A stretch of DNA of 64,000 nucleotides, taken from SLSG01 sp964477035 (lineage in GTDB: Bacteria; Bacteroidota; Bacteroidia; Bacteroidales; UBA7960). The position numbers and the translations under genes are program-made. The stretch covers positions 1 to 64,000 of the forward strand of contig CAYZCW010000003.1 of assembly GCA_964477035.1 (NCBI GenBank). The letters run 5' to 3'. The notes below the pieces were generated by a model. That model was given only the letters and a program-made list of their open reading frames with translations. It ran no database searches and had not been told where the DNA came from. Positions 34,512-42,639 of this stretch are shown piece after piece (positions within the stretch are counted from its first letter, which is position 1; each line of letters begins with the position of its first letter).

Positions 34512-35402
34512 TTACATCCAGCGGCGTGCCATGAAGACGGCGCCTGCGAGAATCAGGCCCAGGGCAAGGTAAAGGCCCCAGCCGGAGAGCGGCACGGGCG
34601 GGTAGTGGGGAGATTGCAGGAAAATAAAAGAGTCCACCAGCGTGTCGTCGCCGTCGGCAATCGCGAGTTTGACCGTATAGGTCTGCCCTGCCACCAAAGG
34701 CACATCGATCCCCATAGGGGTGGTGTGCCAGCCCAGCTCGTTGCCGGGGCTGTCACTGCCGTCAATGAAGAAGTCTTCGTTGACCGCCGGACCGAAATTG
34801 TTCACGGTCATCGCGTCGGCTGTACCCGGGATCAGGGCCACATTGGTCCCGTTCACAAAGAGGGCGAAGGCATCATCATAGTCGATGATGGCGTTGGATT
34901 GTTCAAATGACCCAAAAACGATTCTCAGGGGCCAGAGGTCGCCCTGGGCCGTGAACTGGAACTCCAGCACGGCGGCATCGAACGTTCCGTCGGGTGCCGT
35001 GCTGATGGCATCCAGGTCCGGATCGCCGGGAAGTCCATGCTGGGCATTGATCGCGTTCTCCACAAAGGGATGGTGGATCAGGCCGCTGCTCATGACCACC
35101 CCGCCCCGGAGTCCAAGACCAGCCTGCAAACCATCACGAAACAGGCCGGCCGCGGAAACAGGCTGGTTCTCACTGTCCAGTCCCTGAAAGAAACTGGCAT
35201 TGAGGATGGTGTAGGGCACATCCGGCCCTAACAAGGCTTCCACCAGGTCGGCCGCCGAGGTGGTCGTGCCGTCTACGGGGAGGATGGAGGCATTGGTCTG
35301 CATGGCCGAAAGCGGGGCCGGTCCGGTGCCCGGATCGCGCTGGGCCAGCAATGCCGGCACGCTTACCAGCAGGATAAAGGAAAGAATGGCAATTTTCTTC
35401 AT
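34512..35402 (-). CDS. Choice-of-anchor L domain surface protein with C-terminal sorting-like tail
   Basis: 296 residues. A signal peptide (KKIAILSFILLVSVPALLAQ) is followed by a choice-of-anchor L domain: DLVEALLGPDVPYTILNASF, GLRGGVVMSSGLIHHPF, GDPDLDAI, FDAAVLEFQFTAQGDLWPLRIVFGS, DDAFALFVNG. The C-terminus is tripartite: VPLSGWGLYL, a hydrophobic helix, then ARRWM. This is the shape of exosortase or other CTERM sorting signals, such as the IPTLxxWG type. It is probably exported and processed at its C-terminus. No sortase gene is in the window. It lies 82 bp downstream of the TonB receptor on the same strand and may be its last operon member. Confidence 0.75.
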   Translation of the reverse strand: MKKIAILSFILLVSVPALLAQRDPGTGPAPLSAMQTNASILPVDGTTTSAADLVEALLGPDVPYTILNASFFQGLDSENQPVSAAGLFRDGLQAGLGLRGGVVMSSGLIHHPFVENAINAQHGLPGDPDLDAISTAPDGTFDAAVLEFQFTAQGDLWPLRIVFGSFEQSNAIIDYDDAFALFVNGTNVALIPGTADAMTVNNFGPAVNEDFFIDGSDSPGNELGWHTTPMGIDVPLVAGQTYTVKLAIADGDDTLVDSFIFLQSPHYPPVPLSGWGLYLALGLILAGAVFMARRWM

Positions 35403-35484
35403 GGCATCATGTTGTTTTAAGGGGAGCTTATTATGGGGTGCAAGTTAGAAAAAAAAACATTTCCTTCATCCTGTTGGAAAAAAT

Positions 35485-37767
35485 TTACCCCCTGTCGATA
35501 CTGAACCTCAACCCCATGTAAAACATGCGCCCGGTGAGGGGTCCCCAGATCATGCTCCCGTCAAAATGTTCCCCGAAGGGGTTGCCCGGGTCGATGATGG
35601 GATGCTCCTGCCGGAAGCCGGTCAGGTTCTCCCCCCCCAGGTAAATGTCGAGATTGCGCCAGCGGTAGGTCACCTGGGCCAGCAGCAGGACATGGGCCGG
35701 CGAGGCCTCCGGGAAATGGAAGGCATCGGTGTGGTTGGCGATCACCGGGATGCGGCCGGGACCGTTGAACTGGGCCGTGGCATCGATCTGCCAGCGGTTG
35801 TTGCGGGTGGCGTAGGAGCCGGTGAGCAAACCCCGGTATCGGTTCACGAAAGGCTTGGCAAGCAACTCCTCCCGGATGGTCATCTGCACATCGGAATAGC
35901 GCAGGGCCGCGGTCACTTCAAAGAACAGGAAAGGTTCGAAGCTGAACTCCAGCTGGTAGTTGTTGGCAAAAGACCGCCCGTTCAGGTTGTAGAAGCGGGC
36001 CTCACGGTAGTCGGTATCCACATCCACGACAAGCTGGTTCACGAACGTGGTGCGGTACACCTCGGCCGCCAGGGAGGCATCGCGGCCGAACAGCATCAGG
36101 TGGCGGGTGAGACTGCCCCCGGCATTCCAGGCCTGTTCGGGCAGGAGGTCCTCCAGGACCCTGAATCGTTTGCTGCTGACCAGCAGCCCGGTGTTTTCGG
36201 CGACCGGGTTGGGGATGCGGTAGCCTTTCCCGGCCGAGGCCCTGAAGGTGGTGCGCTCATCGATCGCATAGCGCAGGTGAAATCGCGGGGTAAAGAACGT
36301 GCCGAACAGGTTATGAAAATCCAGCCGCAGCCCGCCGCTCAGGGTCAGCCGCTCAGGCAGCTGGTAGGTGTATTGGAAAAAGGCGCCCGGCACCGATTCC
36401 CTGCGTGCAAACAGCGAGTCGCTGAGGGATTCGCTGTAATCGTCCAGCAGGTAGCTGATTCCCGTGGTGAAGCGGTGGTCTGGATGTCCCAGGCTGTTCT
36501 CAAACAGGATGTTGGCGTAAAATGAATTCTGGGTGCCGTCGTATGGCCGCTGTCCGTAATGGGATGCCACGCTGTGGTGGGTGAAGCTGAGCTGGGTCCC
36601 CAGGCTGGCATCGGGCAGGCCCCGGAAGAAGAAACCCGTTTTGGCAAACGCCTCGTAGCGGCTGGTGTTCACCCCGAAACCGAAATAGCTGTCCGAGCCC
36701 CAGTTCTCCCCGTTCTCGAAAAAGGCGACCTGTCCCCCCTGGCGTTCCTCCTTCAGCACCCGGAAGCCAAACTGCGACTCCATCACCCCGGGGCGGTCGT
36801 AGCGGTAACGGTTGAGGATGTTGTATTTTTTCATCATCGGATGGTCCAGGAAGGCATTGTGGCTGTGGTCGATCTGGTTGTTCATGAACTCCCCGTGGGC
36901 CATGACCATGGTGCTCCACAGCGGGCTGAGGTCCACCGCCCCCAGAACGGAGCTCTCCAGCCTGCCAAAGTCGTTCGCGTAAAAATTGTAATAAAACCGT
37001 TCGGGTCCCTCGGGCTTCTTGAGCTCCACGTTGATCTGTCCCGTGATGGACTCGTAACCGTTGATCACGCTGGCCGAGCCTTTGGAGATCTGGATGGACT
37101 CCATCCACGGGCCCGGGATGAACCCCAGCCCGAACGGCTGACCCAGTCCGCGGATCGTGGGCATGTTCTCGGTCATGATCTGGCTGTAGGTCCCGGCAAG
37201 GCCCAGCATCTGTATCTGTTGGGCTCCCGATACCGCGTCACTGTATGACACGTCGATCGAAGCGTTGGTTTCGAACGCCTCGCTGAGGTTGCAGCAGGCG
37301 GCCCGTTGCAGCTCGGTGGAAGTGATTACCTGGGTCATGATGGGCTCCAGGGAAGACACATGGGTGCCCGGGCGCCTGCCGGCCACCACCACCTCGTTCA
37401 GTTCCCGGGTGGCCGACAGGATCACCTCCACCGACTCTTGTGCAGTGGTGATCATCAGGGTGTCGCTTTCGTAGCCGATGTAACTGACCACCAACTGGTG
37501 GGGCAGGCGGGAGGGCAGGGCCAGCCGGAAGGTTCCATCCGCACCGGTGGCCACCCCCTGGGTGGTTCCCAGCCAGAACACATTGGCCCCGGCCAGGGGC
37601 TGCAGGTGTTCGTGATTCCCCTGGGTTTCCCTCTCCATCACCTTGCCCCTGAGGTATCCGGAAGATTGTCCCCTGGCGGGAATGGCCTGTAAAAACAGGA
37701 GAAATACAATCGCGGCGATCTGAACAACAGACCGTTGCCGGGCAACAAAGAATTGAATAAAAGACAT
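35485..37767 (-). CDS. TonB-dependent receptor of a metal-linked locus
   Basis: 760 residues. A signal peptide (to about residue 33), a carboxypeptidase-like regulatory domain (LAGANVFWLGTTQGVATGADGTFRL, about 55-120), a plug domain with LNEVVVAGRR and QIQMLGLAGTYSQIMTENMPTIRGL, and a beta-barrel. The plug holds a double cysteine in RAACCNLSEAFETNASIDVSYSD, a hallmark of the Bacteroidota receptor subfamily found beside heavy-metal-associated and cysteine-rich proteins. It would import a metal or metal chelate through the outer membrane. Copper is the usual guess for this subfamily, but the ligand is not proven. It is the third gene of the 38807-34512 operon. Confidence 0.9.
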   Translation of the reverse strand: MSFIQFFVARQRSVVQIAAIVFLLFLQAIPARGQSSGYLRGKVMERETQGNHEHLQPLAGANVFWLGTTQGVATGADGTFRLALPSRLPHQLVVSYIGYESDTLMITTAQESVEVILSATRELNEVVVAGRRPGTHVSSLEPIMTQVITSTELQRAACCNLSEAFETNASIDVSYSDAVSGAQQIQMLGLAGTYSQIMTENMPTIRGLGQPFGLGFIPGPWMESIQISKGSASVINGYESITGQINVELKKPEGPERFYYNFYANDFGRLESSVLGAVDLSPLWSTMVMAHGEFMNNQIDHSHNAFLDHPMMKKYNILNRYRYDRPGVMESQFGFRVLKEERQGGQVAFFENGENWGSDSYFGFGVNTSRYEAFAKTGFFFRGLPDASLGTQLSFTHHSVASHYGQRPYDGTQNSFYANILFENSLGHPDHRFTTGISYLLDDYSESLSDSLFARRESVPGAFFQYTYQLPERLTLSGGLRLDFHNLFGTFFTPRFHLRYAIDERTTFRASAGKGYRIPNPVAENTGLLVSSKRFRVLEDLLPEQAWNAGGSLTRHLMLFGRDASLAAEVYRTTFVNQLVVDVDTDYREARFYNLNGRSFANNYQLEFSFEPFLFFEVTAALRYSDVQMTIREELLAKPFVNRYRGLLTGSYATRNNRWQIDATAQFNGPGRIPVIANHTDAFHFPEASPAHVLLLAQVTYRWRNLDIYLGGENLTGFRQEHPIIDPGNPFGEHFDGSMIWGPLTGRMFYMGLRFSIDRG

Positions 37768-37869
37768 GTTTGAAGCTTTTTAATGGTACACAATGGATGC
37801 TGCCATTGGCCGGGCATGCAGGATGCATGGTGGCTTTGCCGGCAGGTCGTTGTTGGGTCCGTTAAAAAG

Positions 37870-38364
37870 TCAGGAGGCGATCTTCAGATGGTGGGAAAAG
37901 AGGATGAACTCCCGTCCCGTGAGGCGGGGCGGGGGGTCTGTTTTGGAAGTACCGGATAAAGACTCCGGCTCCCTGTCGGTCAACAGGCCTTCGCCTGAAG
38001 CGAGGGCATGCAATACCACCAGGGCGGGGGCTTCCACCCGGACCACCGGGCGTTCGGAGGCCAGCTCCGCATCGTTTTTCAGGTACACCACCTCGATCCG
38101 GCAGCATCCGTCCGGCCCGTTCAACCCGCAGGCAGGAGGTTCAGCTGCCGGTCCCGGCAAGGCACAGCAGGCGGTTTCGCCAGCTCCATCCATGGGGTCG
38201 GCCTTCCCGGCATGGCCGCAGCAGTCCGGCTGTGCCGCCGCAAAAACGATGCCGGTGGTGTCACAGCCCATGCAGTGATGCACCAACAGCCTCATCCCGG
38301 TAAAGGAGACAAGAAAAAAGGCCGCAAGGAGCAGGGCGGTGGTCTGTCGGATGGTTTGAATCAC
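37870..38364 (-). CDS. HYC_CC_PP family cysteine-rich protein
   Basis: 164 residues. A hydrophobic N-terminal segment (TALLLAAFFLVSFTGMRLLV) leads to HHCMGC at residues 29-34, CC at 48-49, and two further CC pairs (ACCALPG, GCCRIE). A proline pair (PPPRL) lies near the C-terminus, before FSHHLKI. Cys/His pairs followed by PP are the naming features of the HYC_CC_PP family. It sits between the HMA protein and the TonB receptor genes, so it probably binds metal in the periplasm or at the membrane. No biochemical function is established. Confidence 0.8.
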   Translation of the reverse strand: MIQTIRQTTALLLAAFFLVSFTGMRLLVHHCMGCDTTGIVFAAAQPDCCGHAGKADPMDGAGETACCALPGPAAEPPACGLNGPDGCCRIEVVYLKNDAELASERPVVRVEAPALVVLHALASGEGLLTDREPESLSGTSKTDPPPRLTGREFILFSHHLKIAS

Positions 38365-38414
38365 TGTGGCAAAAATACATTATTTCCGCCGGATCTGGTT
38401 CATTGACCAGCCGG

Positions 38415-38807
38415 CTACTTTTCGTCGTGCCGGCGGTTCTTCTTCAGCAGCTCCGGATCCCTTTCATAGATGCAGCAAGCGTGCAGATTGGCATGGGTTT
38501 CATCATCGGTCAGAAAGTTCTCGGTATCGTGACCCACCCTGGCCACAGCCCGTTCGATGCCCTCCTGATCGGCCCGGTCCGGCCGCCAGGTGACCGTCAG
38601 CTGCTGCGCCTGCTGGTCCCACGATGCCGAACGCACCCCCCGGACGCTGTAGGCGGCCTTTTCGATGCGGTCCTTGCACATGCCGCAGTTGCCCAATACG
38701 CGGAAGGTGGCCTCCCCGGGATTGTCGTCCTGGCCGGCAGCCAAAGCCTTACCGGCTGGAAGCATCAGCATGGTGGCAAACAGTATGGAAAATAAAGCTT
38801 TCATCAT
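38415..38807 (-). CDS. Secreted heavy-metal-associated (HMA) domain protein
   Basis: 130 residues from the ATG at 38807 (a second ATG is the next codon). A signal peptide (ALFSILFATMLMLPAGKALA) precedes an HMA fold, with the metal motif GNCGMCKDRIEKAAYSVRGV (Cys 41 and Cys 44) and VTWRPDRADQEGIERAVARVGHD. The C-terminal tail adds LHACCIYERD. A copper-chaperone-like domain outside the cytoplasm suggests metal capture for the TonB receptor system. It is the first gene of the operon. The promoter (38837-38868) has both elements and carries a palindrome on its -33 box. Confidence 0.85.
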   Translation of the reverse strand: MMKALFSILFATMLMLPAGKALAAGQDDNPGEATFRVLGNCGMCKDRIEKAAYSVRGVRSASWDQQAQQLTVTWRPDRADQEGIERAVARVGHDTENFLTDDETHANLHACCIYERDPELLKKNRRHDEK

Positions 38808-38836
38808 TTCTGGTTTTATAGATTTTTCATTGAACA

Positions 38837-38880
38837 CAAAGTTATTTAAAATCGTTCTACATAGCAAAGGCCTGGGCCTT
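38837..38880 (-). promoter_or_regulatory. Promoter and candidate operator of the metal operon
   Basis: Minus strand: TTTG (38865-38868), 20 bp spacer, TAACTTTG (38837-38844). The perfect inverted repeat AAGGCCTGGGCCTT (38867-38880) overlaps the -33 element and lies between the divergent HMA and msrB genes. Confidence 0.6.
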
Positions 38881-38920
38881 AAAAAATCTTAATAATTCAC
38901 CTATTTTTCTATCAACACCC

Positions 38921-39559
38921 ATGAAACACGGATTGTTTTCAAAAGTTTGCTGGCTTCGAAGCCTGCCGGGCCTTCGCCATCACGTCATCCTGTGGCTGAT
39001 GGCCATCCCCATCCTTGTCATGGGCCAAAACCAGCACCGAAACATGACCGTCAACATCAGGGACAACGACCCGGGCAAGTATCCCGTGCAGCGCTCCGAA
39101 GAGGCCTGGAGGGAATTGCTCGACCCCATACAGTTCCGGATCCTTCGCCTGGCGGGCACCGAAAGGGCTTTCACGGGCAGGTATCACGACTCGAAGGAGT
39201 CAGGAATATATTACTCGGCCGCCACGGGGCAGCCATTGTTCGCAGCCGACACCAAGTTCGATTCGGGCTGCGGCTGGCCCAGCTTCTACGCTCCCATCAC
39301 CCCGGGCTCCGTTTATTACCGCACGGATAGCTCCCACGGCATGGTCCGCACCGAGGTGATCGACTCCGCCAGCGGATCCCACCTGGGGCACGTATTTGAT
39401 GACGGACCCCCGCCCACCGGGCTGCGTTTCTGCATGAACAGCGCCGCCCTGATCTTCGTGCCATTCGGGGAGGAACCGCCCCCCATCGTGCGAAAGTACA
39501 TGAACGAACTGGCCAGCGAGGAGGAAAAACGGTCGGTGGGGCGTTACCTAAGACCTTAG
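38921..39559 (+). CDS. msrB: Peptide-methionine (R)-S-oxide reductase, membrane-anchored or exported
   Basis: 212 residues. A hydrophobic N-terminal segment (HHVILWLMAIPILVMGQ) suggests export or anchoring. The MsrB domain spans about residues 60-190: SEEAWRELLDPIQFRILR, GTERAFTGRYHD, FDSGCGWPSFYAPI with the recycling Cys, and RFCMNSAALIFVP with the catalytic Cys. Both zinc-binding CxxC pairs of zinc-type MsrB are missing: their places read SAAT and SASG. It would repair oxidised methionine in envelope proteins using electrons from a thioredoxin-like partner. It is divergent from the metal operon and ends before a hairpin shared with the tRNA gene. Confidence 0.93.
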   Translation: MKHGLFSKVCWLRSLPGLRHHVILWLMAIPILVMGQNQHRNMTVNIRDNDPGKYPVQRSEEAWRELLDPIQFRILRLAGTERAFTGRYHDSKESGIYYSAATGQPLFAADTKFDSGCGWPSFYAPITPGSVYYRTDSSHGMVRTEVIDSASGSHLGHVFDDGPPPTGLRFCMNSAALIFVPFGEEPPPIVRKYMNELASEEEKRSVGRYLRP

Positions 39560-39667
39560 GAAGTTGTGATTTTCGGGGAGTTGCCCGCGGCGGGGATGGG
39601 TCCGGCATGGTATGCTTTGCTGAATGCCGGAACCCACTGCCCGAATGTGGCCCCTTTTTAAATGGGA

Positions 39668-39699
39668 AAACCCTGTCCATCGTTCGATGGACAGGGTTT
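39668..39699. terminator. Intrinsic terminator between msrB and tRNA-Met
   Basis: A 15-bp complementary stem (39668-39682 with 39685-39699) closing on a TT centre, flanked by A and T runs. It can terminate both msrB (plus) and the tRNA (minus). Confidence 0.85.
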
Positions 39700-39704
39700 C
39701 CTTG

Positions 39705-39776
<72 letters not shown>

Positions 39777-39856
39777 CTCTGTGTTATTCAGGATGCAAAA
39801 ATAGGGAATAAACCACGACTTACCAAATCTTTGGAAATAATTTTGCGGAAAAGGGC

Positions 39857-39864
39857 TAACTTTG
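39857..39864 (+). promoter_or_regulatory. -7 box TAACTTTG of era
   Basis: TAnnTTTG match about 30 bases before the era ATG at 39895. A TTTG lies at 39830-39833, with a slightly long spacer of 23 bp. Confidence 0.5.
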
Positions 39865-39894
39865 CGGGTTAATCCCTTCAAAGACAAAACAACC

Positions 39895-40770
39895 ATGCAC
39901 AAGGCAGGCTTCGTAAACATCCTCGGCAACCCCAACGCCGGAAAGTCCACCCTCCTGAATGCCATCCTGGGGGAGAAGCTGGCCATCATCACCCCTAAGG
40001 CGCAAACCACCCGCCACCGCATCATGGGCATCGCCAACGGGGAGGATTACCAGGTGGTTTTTTCGGATACGCCGGGGGTCATCAGCCAGCCCAATTACAA
40101 GCTGCAGGAGCAGATGATGCGCTCTGTGCGCAGCACCCTGGAGGATGCCGACCTGTTCATCCTGCTGACGGAGTTGGACAAGGACTTTGATGAGCCCGGC
40201 ATGCTGGAGAAAATCGGGGGAATGGGAACCCCCGTCATGGTGTTGATCAACAAGATCGACCTGGGCACCCAGGACCGTGTCGTGGCCAAATGCGAACAGT
40301 GGAAGCAGGCCCATCCCGGATGGATGGTCCTGCCCATCTCAGCCCTGACCGGATTCAATGTGCCCGAGGTATTTGTCAAGGTCCTCGAACTGATGCCCGA
40401 ATCCCCGCCCTATTTCCCCAAGGACGAGGTGACCGACCGCCCCGTTAGGTTTTTTGTGGCCGAGATGGTCCGTGAGAAGATCCTTCTGAACTACCAGAAA
40501 GAGATTCCTTATTCGGTGGAGGTGGAAGTGGAGTCCTACAAGGAAGGTGCCCAAATGGACCATATCCGGTGTGTAATCCATGTGGCCCGTGAAACCCAGA
40601 AAGGTATCCTTATCGGCCATCAGGGGAAGGCGCTGAAAAAAGTCGGGACCGACGCCCGAAAAGACATCGAAGTCTTCCTGGGCAAGAAGGTCTTTCTGGA
40701 GCTCCACGTCAAGGTAACCAAAAACTGGCGGGAAGACGAAATGAAACTCCGCCGCTTCGGCTACCAATAA
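39895..40770 (+). CDS. era: GTPase Era
   Basis: 291 residues from the ATG at 39895. The GTPase domain has GNPNAGKST (G1), the T-rich switch I (PKAQTTRHRI), DTPG (G3) and NKID (G4). The C-terminal KH RNA-binding domain includes HQGKALKKVGTDARKDIEVFLGKKVFLELHVKV. Era binds the 3' end of 16S rRNA and assists 30S assembly. der follows 80 bp downstream and then an S4 protein, so this is a ribosome-assembly operon. Confidence 0.97.
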   Translation: MHKAGFVNILGNPNAGKSTLLNAILGEKLAIITPKAQTTRHRIMGIANGEDYQVVFSDTPGVISQPNYKLQEQMMRSVRSTLEDADLFILLTELDKDFDEPGMLEKIGGMGTPVMVLINKIDLGTQDRVVAKCEQWKQAHPGWMVLPISALTGFNVPEVFVKVLELMPESPPYFPKDEVTDRPVRFFVAEMVREKILLNYQKEIPYSVEVEVESYKEGAQMDHIRCVIHVARETQKGILIGHQGKALKKVGTDARKDIEVFLGKKVFLELHVKVTKNWREDEMKLRRFGYQ

Positions 40771-40847
40771 CCAACCGCCAACAACCAACCGCCAAAAGCC
40801 AACCGCCAACAACCAATAGCCAACCGCCAACAGCCAACCCCCCCCAC
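40771..40847 (+). repeat. 7-bp repeat tract filling the era-der gap
   Basis: The 80-base intercistronic region consists of CCAACCG/CCAACAA-type heptads (reverse reading TTGGCTG, TTGGCGG, TTGGTTG), starting right after the era stop and ending in a C-run at the der ATG. It is G-poor on the message strand, like the tract before TIGR03915. Confidence 0.85.
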
Positions 40848-40850
40848 CCC

Positions 40851-42158
40851 ATGTCCAACATCATCGCCCTTGTGGGCCGCCCCAACGTAGGCAAATCCAC
40901 CCTCTTCAACCGCCTGGTGCAGCAGCGTGCCGCCATAGTCGACCCCACTGCCGGGGTCACGCGCGACCGGCATTACGGAAAAAGCGACTGGAACGGCATG
41001 GAATTCTCCGTGATCGACACAGGGGGCTACGTGGTGGGTTCGGAGGATGTATTCGAGGAACAGATCCGCCAACAGGTCGCCATCGCCATCGAGGAGGCCA
41101 CGGTCGTGTTTTTCCTGGTCGATGCCATGGAAGGAATCAACCCGATGGACGACGAAGTGGCCGGGATGCTGAGGCGCAGCGGCAAAACCACCCTGCTGGT
41201 GGCCAACAAGGCCGACAACGGACGCATCATGAACGAGGCGGCCGTATTCTATGAACTCGGGCTGGGCGCCGTCTATCCCGTTTCTTCCATCAACGGGAGC
41301 GGCACCGGCGAACTGCTGGACGAGGCCGTCAAGCTCATGTCAGACATCCCCGATGAGGAGCCGGAGGAGGACCTGCCGCGCATCGCGGTGGTCGGGCGGC
41401 CCAATGTGGGCAAATCCTCCCTGATCAATGCCCTCATCGGACAGGAACGAAATATCGTCACGGACATCCCGGGCACGACCCGCGACACCATATACACCCG
41501 GTACAAATCCTTCGGGTTCGACTTTTACCTGGTCGACACGGCCGGGCTGCGGAAAAAAGGCAGGGTCTCGGAGAATATTGAGTTTTACAGCGTGATGCGT
41601 TCGATCCGTGCCATCGAGAATTCGGATGTCTGCCTGGTGATGACGGACGGCACCCAGCCCTTTGAAGCACAGGACCTGAATGTGTTCGGACTTGCCACCA
41701 GGAACAACAAAGGGGTGGTCGTCCTGGTGAACAAATGGGACCTGGTCGCCAAGGACACCCATACCGCCAAAGAGTATGAGGCCAGGATCCGGGAACGGAC
41801 GGCCCCGCTGAAGGACATTCCCGTGCTGTTCACTTCGGTGCTGAACAAACAACGCATTCACAAGGCCATCGAAACGGCCCTGCAGGTGTATGCCAACCGC
41901 ATCCGAAAAGTATCCACCAGCCAGCTCAACGACCACCTGCTGCCGCTGATCCAGGCCACCCCTCCCCCGGCGGTCAAGGGCAAATACATAAAAATCAAGT
42001 ATGTGACCCAGCTTCCCGTACATTATCCGGCATTTGCCTTCTTCTGCAACCTGCCGCAATACATCAGGGAGCCCTATGCCCGTTACCTGGAGAACCAGAT
42101 CCGCAAAAAGTGGGACTTTACCGGCGTGCCCATAAAAATCTATTTCCGCAAAAAATAG
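40851..42158 (+). CDS. der: Ribosome biogenesis GTPase Der (EngA)
   Basis: 435 residues. Two tandem GTPase domains, each with GRPNVGKS (near residues 8-15 and about 181-188), DTGG/DTAG G3 motifs, and NKAD and NKWD G4 motifs. The C-terminal KH-like domain ends KWDFTGVPIKIYFRKK. Der matures the 50S ribosomal subunit. It probably shares a transcript with era and the downstream S4-domain gene, and its start directly follows the heptad tract. Confidence 0.97.
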   Translation: MSNIIALVGRPNVGKSTLFNRLVQQRAAIVDPTAGVTRDRHYGKSDWNGMEFSVIDTGGYVVGSEDVFEEQIRQQVAIAIEEATVVFFLVDAMEGINPMDDEVAGMLRRSGKTTLLVANKADNGRIMNEAAVFYELGLGAVYPVSSINGSGTGELLDEAVKLMSDIPDEEPEEDLPRIAVVGRPNVGKSSLINALIGQERNIVTDIPGTTRDTIYTRYKSFGFDFYLVDTAGLRKKGRVSENIEFYSVMRSIRAIENSDVCLVMTDGTQPFEAQDLNVFGLATRNNKGVVVLVNKWDLVAKDTHTAKEYEARIRERTAPLKDIPVLFTSVLNKQRIHKAIETALQVYANRIRKVSTSQLNDHLLPLIQATPPPAVKGKYIKIKYVTQLPVHYPAFAFFCNLPQYIREPYARYLENQIRKKWDFTGVPIKIYFRKK

Positions 42159-42182
42159 GGATGGGGTGCAAAAGAGGCCTTC

Positions 42183-42194
42183 CCCATCCGACGA
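42183..42194 (+). repeat. Copy of dispersed 12-mer CCCATCCGACGA
   Basis: Exact copy in the gap between der and the S4 gene, again followed by an A/T-rich stretch. Other copies are at 2312-2323, 8528-8539 and 32859-32870. Confidence 0.5.
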
Positions 42195-42241
42195 TTAAAA
42201 CAAAAAACCAAGGTGCAGACGGCCGCATCGCATACCAAGCC

Positions 42242-42625
42242 ATGACCGAAGACCAGGGACCCAGGATAGACAAATGGTTGTGGGCCGTTCGGGTGTTCAA
42301 GACCCGCAGCCAGGCCACCCAGGCCTGCCGCGGCGGCAAGGTGAAGGTGGATGATGCGGAAGTGAAACCGTCGCGGGAAGTCAGGAAGGGCATGGTGATC
42401 ACCGTGCAGCACGGCCCGGTCAGACGCACGGTCAGGGTGCTGGAGCCGCTGGAAAAACGGGTGGGGGCCAAGCTGGTGGAAACCTATATGGCCGACCTCA
42501 CCCCGGAGGAGGAATACCGGAAGCTGGAGATGATCCGCGCCCGTCAGCAGATGAGGCCCCGTGGAAGCGGACGGCCCACCAAGAAGGACCGGCGCGATAT
42601 GGACACCTGGTTTGGATGGGATTGA
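42242..42625 (+). CDS. S4 domain RNA-binding protein (Hsp15-like)
   Basis: 127 residues from the ATG at 42242, giving the family-typical start (MTEDQGPRIDKWLWAVRVFKTRSQAT). The S4 RNA-binding domain fills residues 8-70 (GGKVKVDDAEVKPSREVRKGMVITV), with a basic tail (RPRGSGRPTKKDRRDM). Hsp15 binds stalled 50S subunits carrying nascent peptide. Its place after era and der supports a ribosome-related role. The open frame extends upstream to 42110, overlapping der, but those residues do not resemble the family. Confidence 0.88.
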   Translation: MTEDQGPRIDKWLWAVRVFKTRSQATQACRGGKVKVDDAEVKPSREVRKGMVITVQHGPVRRTVRVLEPLEKRVGAKLVETYMADLTPEEEYRKLEMIRARQQMRPRGSGRPTKKDRRDMDTWFGWD

Positions 42626-42639
42626 ACGGGCGGACCTTC

